A stretch of 64,000 bases of DNA from Streptomyces sp. TLI_105 (GTDB lineage: Bacteria > Actinomycetota > Actinomycetes > Streptomycetales > Streptomycetaceae), in NCBI RefSeq assembly GCF_900105415.1, contig NZ_FNSM01000001.1, positions 1,302,001-1,366,000 of the forward strand. The letters run 5' to 3'. Below the pieces are notes generated by a model. That model was given only the letters and a program-made list of their open reading frames with translations, was not told where the DNA came from and made no database searches. The position numbers were made by a program, and so were the translations under genes. This document shows, one piece after another, positions 9,053 to 15,865 of this stretch (position 1 is its first letter; every line of letters begins with the position of its first letter).

Positions 9053-11206
9053 TCAGGCCTCCACGGGTGCGGCGGCGACCTCGCCGGTGCGCCGGAGCTT
9101 CTGCCAGCGCAGCCGGCCACCGGTCAGCGCCGTGATCGCGGACTGCAACAGGACGATGTACATCAGCTGTCGATAGACCACCTGCTGGATCGGCAGGCTG
9201 ATCAGATGCAGGGGCTTCTCGCCGTCGAGCCGGAAGGCGTACCAGGACAGTGCGGCCTGGAGCAGGATGAAGCCGCCCCAGCTGGCGAGGGTGATCGGGG
9301 CGTCCGCGAACAGCACGCCGTACAGCAGGAACATGTCGACCAGCGGCGCGAGCAGCGGGGCGACCACGCCGAACAGCACGACCAGCGGCAGCCCGATCCG
9401 GCCGAAGCGCCCGGCCGGACCCCGGGAGATCACGGCGCGCCGGTGCTTCCACATCGCCTGCATGCTGCCGTAGCTCCAGCGGTACCGCTGGGACCAGAGC
9501 TGCTGGATGCTGGCGGGGGCCTCGGTCCAGGCGCGGGCGCGCTCGGCGTAGACGATCCGCCAGCCGTCGCAGAGCACCGCCATGGTGATGTCGGTGTCCT
9601 CGGCGAGGGTGTCGTCGCTCATCCCGCCGACCCGCCGCAGGGCCTCCTTGCGGAAGGCGCCGACCGCGCCGGGGATGGTCGGGATGACGTTGAGCATGTC
9701 GTACATCCGGCGGTCCAGGTTGTGGCCGAGGACGTACTCGATGTGCTGCCAGGCGCCGATCAGGCTCTCGCGGTTGCCGACCTTGGCGTTGCCCGCGACC
9801 GCGCCGATCCCCCGGTCGCCGAACGGCTGGACCAGCTCGCGCACGGTGGACGGCTCGAAGACGGTGTCGCCGTCCATCATCACGATGATGTCGTGCGACG
9901 CGGCCGCGATGCCGGTGTTGAGCGCGCTGGACTTGCCGCCGTTGACCTTGCGGATCAGCCGGACGAACGGCAGGTTCATCTCCTCGACGATGTCCGCGGT
10001 GCCGTCCGTGGAGCCGTCGTCGATGACGATCACTTCGATCGGATGGTCACTGGCGATCAGGGAGTTGAGGGTGTTCGCGATGCACTCGCGTTCGTTGTAG
10101 GCCGGGACGAGGACGGTGACCGGCTCGGTGACGGGTGGTCCCCACGCGTCCCGCCGCCGGGAGCGCCGGGCGTGCAGCGGCGCGAGGACGAGCATCAGCG
10201 CGAACCGGCCGAAGTTGAGGAAGCCGACGACGGCGAGGAGAGCGACCAGCACCGGCAGGGTGAGCACGGCGGCCTGGCTGGCCCAGATGAATCCCTTGCC
10301 CGCCCACAGCTGGTAGCCGTGCACCGGCACGGTGGCGTCGGTGGCGCCGAGCGCCTCGGAGATGGTGGCGAAGCGGTACCCCTCGCCCTGCAGCTTCTCG
10401 ATGATCTGCTCGAGCGCGGCGATGGTCTCGGTACGGTCGCCACCCGCGTCGTGCAGCAGGATCAGCTCGCCCGCACCGGGCTTGCGCGGCAGCGCCGCCT
10501 TGACGATCTCGTCGACGCCGGGGCGCTTCCAGTCGTCGGTGTCGCGGTCGATGAACGCGGTGAGGTAGCCGTGGGAGCCCACGTACTTGATCACCGGGTA
10601 GTTCCAGTCGTCGAGCGCCGAGGCGTCGGAGGAGTACGGCGGGCGGAACAGCGCGCTGTGGACGCCCGCGACGCCGGCCAGCGCCAGCTGCGTCTGCGCC
10701 AGTTCCCAGCTGATCCGGGCGTGGGACTGGTAGGCCAGGTCGGGGTGGGTGTAGGTGTGCACGCCGATCTCGTGGCCGCCCGCGACGATCTGCCGGATCA
10801 GCTCCGGGTTGCGCGTGGTCATGGCGCCGGTCACGAAGAAGTCCGCGCGGATGTCGTGGTCCGCGAGCAGCTTCAGGATCTTCGGGGTCCACTCCGGCGA
10901 GGGGCCGTCGTCGAAGCTCAGGACCACGGTGTGGTCGGGGATCCGATAACTCACCGGGTGCTCGTTCTTGGTCCCGCGCGCGTCGATGATCGGGCCGCCC
11001 TTGAGCAGGTTCTCCGGCACGGTCGTCTTGTCGACCGAAGTCGCGATCCGGGTGTCGTGGAACGCCTCGTTGGTGGCGAGGCCGCGCAGGACGAGGAGCG
11101 CGAGCAGGCAGGCCAGCAGGGACAGCGGCATGAAGAAGCGCAGCGGCGGCGCAGCCAGTCGGCGCGGCCTCAGCAGGGACTGCCGACGACGCTGGTGGCG
11201 GGACAA
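9053..11206 (-). CDS. matB: Bifunctional polysaccharide deacetylase / family 2 glycosyltransferase (MatB-like)
   Basis: A membrane enzyme that probably builds and partly deacetylates a beta-1,6-GlcNAc-type surface glycan. After a TM helix (about 25-45) comes a NodB-type deacetylase with SFDDGPS near 94 and HTYTHPD near 151. A helix near 345 follows, then a processive GT2 domain with DDGSTDGT, MDGDT, EDTD near 535 and the QRYRW (QxxRW) signature near 575, and further helices. This fusion of PgaB-like and PgaC-like activities is the hallmark of Streptomyces MatB, needed for mycelial aggregation. The start is TTG at 11206, with AGGAG five bases upstream. The 25 residues upstream in the open frame look non-coding. 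Confidence 0.88.
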   Translation of the reverse strand: MSRHQRRRQSLLRPRRLAAPPLRFFMPLSLLACLLALLVLRGLATNEAFHDTRIATSVDKTTVPENLLKGGPIIDARGTKNEHPVSYRIPDHTVVLSFDDGPSPEWTPKILKLLADHDIRADFFVTGAMTTRNPELIRQIVAGGHEIGVHTYTHPDLAYQSHARISWELAQTQLALAGVAGVHSALFRPPYSSDASALDDWNYPVIKYVGSHGYLTAFIDRDTDDWKRPGVDEIVKAALPRKPGAGELILLHDAGGDRTETIAALEQIIEKLQGEGYRFATISEALGATDATVPVHGYQLWAGKGFIWASQAAVLTLPVLVALLAVVGFLNFGRFALMLVLAPLHARRSRRRDAWGPPVTEPVTVLVPAYNERECIANTLNSLIASDHPIEVIVIDDGSTDGTADIVEEMNLPFVRLIRKVNGGKSSALNTGIAAASHDIIVMMDGDTVFEPSTVRELVQPFGDRGIGAVAGNAKVGNRESLIGAWQHIEYVLGHNLDRRMYDMLNVIPTIPGAVGAFRKEALRRVGGMSDDTLAEDTDITMAVLCDGWRIVYAERARAWTEAPASIQQLWSQRYRWSYGSMQAMWKHRRAVISRGPAGRFGRIGLPLVVLFGVVAPLLAPLVDMFLLYGVLFADAPITLASWGGFILLQAALSWYAFRLDGEKPLHLISLPIQQVVYRQLMYIVLLQSAITALTGGRLRWQKLRRTGEVAAAPVEA

Positions 11207-11371
11207 GGGCGCTCCTGGAGATGGGTGGTGCGGACGATCAGGCACGCTCGGCCGGCCCGCAGGCGTTGCTCCGGGCGGCACGGTGGTCGCGGTATGCGGT
11301 ATGTCGTGGAATCTCGCGACATTCGGCGTGATCGCCGAACTTTTCGGGCGGGGTGTCGCAGACCGCGCCCT

Positions 11372-11665
11372 CTAGGGCCAGGAGGGCGACAAGGGCCCCT
11401 TGGCGGGCAAGTACGAGGGCTTCGGCGGTATCCCCATCACCGGGGCGTCCGACTGCATGCCGATCAGGCTGCTGCCCATGGCGGCCGCCAGGATCGCGCC
11501 GACCACGGAGACCGGCCAGCCGAAGCGCCGGAACAGACGGCTGCGCAGACCCGACTGGTCGACGAACACCGGTGCCGGAGCAGGCTCCTCGAAACGGGAT
11601 TCGGCCATGTTGGGCTGTACCGGGTATGCCGATCCGCGCCCGAAGGGCGTGGTGACTTGGCGCAT
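11372..11665 (-). CDS. Small single-helix membrane protein upstream of the MatB-like gene
   Basis: A 97-aa protein of unrecognised family. It has a polar N-terminus, one hydrophobic segment (PVSVVGAILAAAMGSSLIG, about residues 52-72) and a short Pro-rich extracytoplasmic tail. It precedes the deacetylase/glycosyltransferase gene on the same strand with a 165-bp gap. A small accessory subunit is plausible, analogous in position to small partners of PNAG/cellulose-type synthases; I recall that the Streptomyces mat locus also has a two-gene layout. The ATG at 11665 was preferred to the upstream start at 11767, whose extra residues look non-coding. No strong Shine-Dalgarno is seen. Confidence 0.6.
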   Translation of the reverse strand: MRQVTTPFGRGSAYPVQPNMAESRFEEPAPAPVFVDQSGLRSRLFRRFGWPVSVVGAILAAAMGSSLIGMQSDAPVMGIPPKPSYLPAKGPLSPSWP

Positions 11666-11959
11666 CTTGTGTGGCCTTTTTGTGCAGGGTGTGTAGACCG
11701 CTGAAGCGTAGAGCGGACCGTAGCGCACGGACCGAATCGATTGGCGTGCGATATATGCATTTGACATGATCCGTTCGAGTGTCGTAACCGGATCGGTATG
11801 TGGACGGGCACGTTCCGGCCCGCGGGCGGGCGGGACGCGGACACGCGACAGGATGGCTCGAAGCCTTCGCTAGGATGACCCCTCAATTCGTGTGATCAGC
11901 GATTGATCCTCATGCAAAGGGCGTGTCCGGGTACCGCCTCAACGCCCCAAGGAGACCCT

Positions 11960-12910
11960 GTGAGTCAGCTCCGCCGCACCTCTCGTCGCCGCGCGTGGAC
12001 CGTGCTCACGCTGCCCGCCCTCCTGTGCGTGCTCGCCGCGTGTTCCGCCGACCCCGCGTCCGGCGGGGGCGCCGACGCCGCCCCGCCCGCGCAGGACGCC
12101 TCGCCGACCCCGACCGGACCGCCGGGGACCCTGTTCGACGACTTCCACTACAGCGGCGCCGACGACCCCGCGCTCGCCGCCCACGGCTGGGAGATCCGTA
12201 CCGGCGGTGGCGGGCCGGGGATCCAGGACACCTGGTCCGCCGACGGTGCCGGCTTCCCCTCCGACCCGACCGCCCAGGGGGGCAGGGTCCTGCGACTGCG
12301 GTCCTCCACCGACGGCACCGCGCAGAGCACCCGGCAGGTCGAGGTGCAGACCACCGGCAAGAACTTCTTCACGGGGACCTTCGCCGCCCGGGTCCACCTC
12401 AGCGACAAGCCCACGAGCGGTCGCAACGGCGACCACGTCGTCCAGACCTTCTTCCCGATCTCCCCCGCGGACTCCTCCGAGAAGTACAGCGAGCTCGACT
12501 TCGAGTACCTGCCGAACGGCGGCTGGGGCTCGGTGGGTCCGCGACTCGACAACGTCAGCTGGTACAAGGCCGATCCGGCGGACCGGGTCAGCCACACGCT
12601 CAACCAGCGGCTCGAGGGCTGGCACACCATGGTGATCACCGCCATGGACGGAAAGGTCACCTACTCCCTGGACGGCAAGAAGCTGTTCACCAGCTCCGGC
12701 AAGTACGTCCCGCGCGAGAAGATGGACATCCACTTCAGCAACTGGTTCGTCGACCTTCCCTTCACCGGCGGTCCGCGCACCTGGGACGTGAAGGTCAACT
12801 GGGTCTACTACAAGGCCGACGAGGCCGTCTCCCCGGCGGACGTCCAGAAGACGGTGGACGGCTTCTACAGCGCCGGCACCGACTACGTCAATACCGTGCC
12901 GAAGCCCTGA
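11960..12910 (+). CDS. Secreted GH16-type glycoside hydrolase lipoprotein
   Basis: A 316-aa extracellular lipoprotein: signal peptide with lipobox LAAC (about residues 28-31), an Asp/Ala/Pro-rich linker, then a concanavalin-like jelly-roll domain. The sequence ELDFEY gives the ExDxE catalytic signature of family 16 glycanases (E178, D180, E182). Likely role: cutting beta-linked surface or environmental glycan. It is divergent from the MatB-like locus, so it may trim or release that polymer (inference). The GTG start at 11960 has AAGGAG five bases upstream; the in-frame ATG at 11903 has none. Confidence 0.82.
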   Translation: MSQLRRTSRRRAWTVLTLPALLCVLAACSADPASGGGADAAPPAQDASPTPTGPPGTLFDDFHYSGADDPALAAHGWEIRTGGGGPGIQDTWSADGAGFPSDPTAQGGRVLRLRSSTDGTAQSTRQVEVQTTGKNFFTGTFAARVHLSDKPTSGRNGDHVVQTFFPISPADSSEKYSELDFEYLPNGGWGSVGPRLDNVSWYKADPADRVSHTLNQRLEGWHTMVITAMDGKVTYSLDGKKLFTSSGKYVPREKMDIHFSNWFVDLPFTGGPRTWDVKVNWVYYKADEAVSPADVQKTVDGFYSAGTDYVNTVPKP

Positions 12911-12941
12911 ACCGTTCGGAAACAGAACCTTCACCGTCCTC

Positions 12942-12970
12942 TTGTCAGCGGGTTCGCCCCTCCATACCTT
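12942..12970 (+). promoter_or_regulatory. Candidate promoter of the lanthipeptide genes
   Basis: TTGTCA (12942-12947) and TACCTT (12965-12970) are separated by 17 bp. They lie about 90 bp upstream of the precursor start, within the only gap preceding the two-gene unit. The -10 is a weak match. Confidence 0.35.
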
Positions 12971-13059
12971 TGTGCAGCGAGTTCTCGGCTCAGCGGGCCC
13001 ACCGGCCCGCCCGGGCCGTTTCCTGCACTTCAGCGCACGACAAAACATGGAGGCGTCAC

Positions 13060-13242
13060 ATGCCCGTAGCCGTGCCCGAACTCCTGGAAGTCGACGGAAT
13101 CCGCGACGTGGGTCCGCTGGAGATCGACGACGAGGCGATCGCGTTCGAGGACGACGACCGCAGCGACCGCGAACACATGGCGTGTCTCGCCGACCCCTGG
13201 GTGACCGCCACCACCCGGTTCGCCTGTGACCTGAACTCGTAG
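13060..13242 (+). CDS. Lanthipeptide precursor peptide (class IV type)
   Basis: A 60-aa ribosomal precursor for the adjacent synthetase. It has an acidic leader (about 1-34, with many D/E) and a C-terminal core holding the only two cysteines (C42, C56) along with T49, T51, T52 and S60. S35 precedes the first Cys. Ser/Thr dehydration and Cys addition could close two separate rings, for example S35 with C42 and T51 or T52 with C56; ring pattern and cleavage site are inferred. The ATG has a perfect GGAGG six bases upstream. The stop is 2 bp before the synthetase start. In outline it recalls SflA-type class IV peptides, from memory only. Confidence 0.82.
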   Translation: MPVAVPELLEVDGIRDVGPLEIDDEAIAFEDDDRSDREHMACLADPWVTATTRFACDLNS

Positions 13243-13244
13243 CG

Positions 13245-15806
13245 GTGGCCGTTTCCATCGCCGGCCGCAGCGGTTGGTCCGACGACACCTGGTCGTATCT
13301 GAACGATCCGCGGATGCCGGCGATGGAACACGGCTGGAAACTGCACGTCTCGACGCGTCCCGGCGAACTCGACGCCGTGATCCGGCTCGTCCTTCCGGTG
13401 CTGTCCCGGCACGTCTGCCACGCGAAGTTCGCCCGTGACCCGGAGACGCTGCGCCGCCTCAACTCCGGCGTGGTGAGCGCCGGAGCCGTCGGCAAGGCGA
13501 TCACCGTCTACCCCGTGGCCGGCGCCGTGGTCGAGGTCGCCCGGGAACTCGCCGCCGTACTGCGCGACCGGGAGGGCCCGCGGATCGCCAGCGACCGGCA
13601 GGTCGACCCCAGGGCCCCGGTCTACTACCGCTACGGCCCCTTCACGGGCGACTACCGGACCGGCCGGAGCGGGCGGCTCGAATCCATCATGACCGGGCCG
13701 GACGGCCGGATCTTCGACGGCCTGGCCGTCGGCCGCTACCGGTGCCCGCCCTGGGCCGAGGACCCCTTCGCGACCGGCTCCGGCCCCGGCGACGGGCCGT
13801 CCGCGCCCGGCTTCGGCGGCGGACGCTACACGGTCACCGCCGGCATCGCGCGCGCGGCCCGGGGCAACGTCTACCGCGCGGTCGACCGCACCCTCGGACG
13901 GCCGGTGGTGGTCAAACAGGCGAGGGCCTTCGTGGGCGAGGACGAATCCGGTACGGACGCCCGCCACCGGCTGCGCAACGAGCGCGCGGTCCTCACCGCG
14001 CTCGACGGCGTCACGGGCGTGCCCCGCGCCCTGGACTACTTCGCCCACCGGTCGGACGAGTACCTGGTGATGAGCGACTGCGGCGACCGGAACCTGCGCA
14101 GGGAGGTCCTGCGCGGCGGCCCCTACCGGGACGACGACACCCGGCCGGAGCGCGCCCTCTCCGTCCTCGCCTCCCGGCTCCTGCGCGTCCTGGACGCGAT
14201 CCACGGCCGGAACGTGGTCGTCCGCGACCTCAAGCCCGACAACGTCGTGCTCGACGGCTCGGGCCCCGGCCACTGCCACGTGATCGACTTCGGGATCAGC
14301 GAACGGGACGGCGCCGGCCCGGGAGGGGCGACCCCCGGATACAGCGAACCGGTTCTGCACGCGACCGGACCGGCCGCCCCCGCCGACGACCACTACGCCC
14401 TCGGCGCCACCCTGTTCTTCGCCGCCACCGGCATGGACCCGGTGATCGTCGACGCCGACCACGGGGTCAACCGGGACAGGACCCTGGCCTGCCTGGCCTG
14501 GGCACTGCCCGGGCGTGCCCACCGGGAGATCCGGTCGACGATCACCGGCCTCCTGAGCTTCGACCCGGCCGTACGGACCGCCGCCGCCGACCGCCTGCGC
14601 ACCGGCACGGCCGGAACCGCACGCCGGCCCGCGCGCCCCCGGATCGACAGCGACCTGCTGGACGAGGTCATCGAGCACACGACCGCGTACTGCGTCGGTG
14701 AGGCGCACGCGATCGTGGACCCGGTACGGGCCGCCCGGCTGAACGTCCCCACCTCCATCGACGTCTACGGCGGCAGTGCGGGACTCGGACTGGAGCTCCT
14801 CCACCACGCGCACCGGCCTCCTGTGCGTTCCGCCGTCGCCGCGTTGGCGCGGTGGACGGCGCGGCAGTCCAGGAACCTGCCGCCCGGCTTCTACACGGGG
14901 CGCACCGGCGTCGAACTCTTCCTCACGGAGGCGGCGTCGGAGGCGGGTTCGGAAGCGGGGCCGGGGACGGACACGGACGCGCGGTCCGGGTACCCCGTCC
15001 TGCCGGAGCGCGCACCGGACGGCGGACCTCCGGAGGCGGACCTGATCGCGGGCGCCGCCGGAATCGGCCTCGGCCGGCTGCTGCTCGCCCGACACGCCCT
15101 CCGGTCCGGTCACCGGCCCGCCGCGGACCGGCACCTCGCCGTCGCCGCCGACTGCGCCCGGATGCTGGCGTCGGGCACCGCCCGGCTGTCCCCGACCGGT
15201 GCGGACACGGCGGGCGGCGCCGCACTCCGCGAGGGCATCGCGCACGGCGACGCGGGCGTCGCCTGTTTCCTGCTCGAGTACGGCGGCGCGACCGGGGACC
15301 CGGACGCGATCAGCCGCTCCGAGAAGGCCGCCGCGCGCCTGGCCGCCGTGACGCCGGACATCATCGCGGCGGCCGCCGCACCGGGTGCGGCACGGAGCTA
15401 CGGCTCGTGGTGCCGGGGCCTGGCCGGCATCGGCACCGTGCTCGTCCGGGCCGCCGAACGCCTCGACGAGCCCGGCTACCTCGACCTCGCCCAGCGGGCC
15501 GCGCGCGCCTGCGCCGCACTGGCGCCGCGGATGCCGCTGGTCACGCAGTGCTGCGGACTGGCCGGAGTGGGCGACCTGATGGTGGACGTCGCGGAGGCGT
15601 CCGCGTCCGAGGAGTTCCGGGACGCGGCCGAGACGGTCGCCCTGCTCATCCTGAGCCGCAGCGGTGGCACCTGGTCCCGGCCCGTGTTCCCGGACGCCGG
15701 TCTCGCCCGGTCGAGCGCCACCTGGGCCGGCGGCTCCGCGGGCGTACTGGCCTTCTTCAGACGACTGCGCGACCGGGGCGGCCCGCGGCTCGGCCTCGTC
15801 GCCTGA
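13245..15806 (+). CDS. Class IV-type lanthionine synthetase (LanL-like) with CCG zinc motif
   Basis: An 853-aa enzyme that phosphorylates, eliminates and cyclises Ser/Thr/Cys in the precursor. The N-terminal lyase region contains the LanKC/LanL hallmark HGWKLHVS. The Ser/Thr kinase (about 195-460) has an invariant-Lys motif VVVKQ, catalytic VRDLKPDN near 326 and DFG near 347. The C-terminal LanC-like cyclase (about 475-850) retains WCRG (C723) and a Cys pair followed by Gly (C769, C770). The usual ligand set is Cys, Cys, His; here His is replaced by Cys, giving a putative three-Cys zinc site. It uses a GTG start coupled to the precursor stop. No dedicated protease or exporter is adjacent. Confidence 0.88.
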   Translation: MAVSIAGRSGWSDDTWSYLNDPRMPAMEHGWKLHVSTRPGELDAVIRLVLPVLSRHVCHAKFARDPETLRRLNSGVVSAGAVGKAITVYPVAGAVVEVARELAAVLRDREGPRIASDRQVDPRAPVYYRYGPFTGDYRTGRSGRLESIMTGPDGRIFDGLAVGRYRCPPWAEDPFATGSGPGDGPSAPGFGGGRYTVTAGIARAARGNVYRAVDRTLGRPVVVKQARAFVGEDESGTDARHRLRNERAVLTALDGVTGVPRALDYFAHRSDEYLVMSDCGDRNLRREVLRGGPYRDDDTRPERALSVLASRLLRVLDAIHGRNVVVRDLKPDNVVLDGSGPGHCHVIDFGISERDGAGPGGATPGYSEPVLHATGPAAPADDHYALGATLFFAATGMDPVIVDADHGVNRDRTLACLAWALPGRAHREIRSTITGLLSFDPAVRTAAADRLRTGTAGTARRPARPRIDSDLLDEVIEHTTAYCVGEAHAIVDPVRAARLNVPTSIDVYGGSAGLGLELLHHAHRPPVRSAVAALARWTARQSRNLPPGFYTGRTGVELFLTEAASEAGSEAGPGTDTDARSGYPVLPERAPDGGPPEADLIAGAAGIGLGRLLLARHALRSGHRPAADRHLAVAADCARMLASGTARLSPTGADTAGGAALREGIAHGDAGVACFLLEYGGATGDPDAISRSEKAAARLAAVTPDIIAAAAAPGAARSYGSWCRGLAGIGTVLVRAAERLDEPGYLDLAQRAARACAALAPRMPLVTQCCGLAGVGDLMVDVAEASASEEFRDAAETVALLILSRSGGTWSRPVFPDAGLARSSATWAGGSAGVLAFFRRLRDRGGPRLGLVA

Positions 15807-15809
15807 CCG

Positions 15810-15848
15810 CCGCCACCGGCCGCGGCAGGTGCTCCGGGCCGGTGGCGG
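15810..15848. terminator. Bidirectional terminator between convergent synthetase and oxidase genes
   Basis: A perfect 12-bp stem CCGCCACCGGCC / GGCCGGTGGCGG with a 15-base loop fills the 59-bp gap between two convergent genes. Confidence 0.65.
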
Positions 15849-15865
15849 ACGTCGCTGTCGCGCCG

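Noticed and set aside
9051..9452. N-terminal extension of the acyltransferase open frame
   Set aside because: It is a shadow of the MatB-like coding sequence; the family N-terminus begins near the ATG at 9050.
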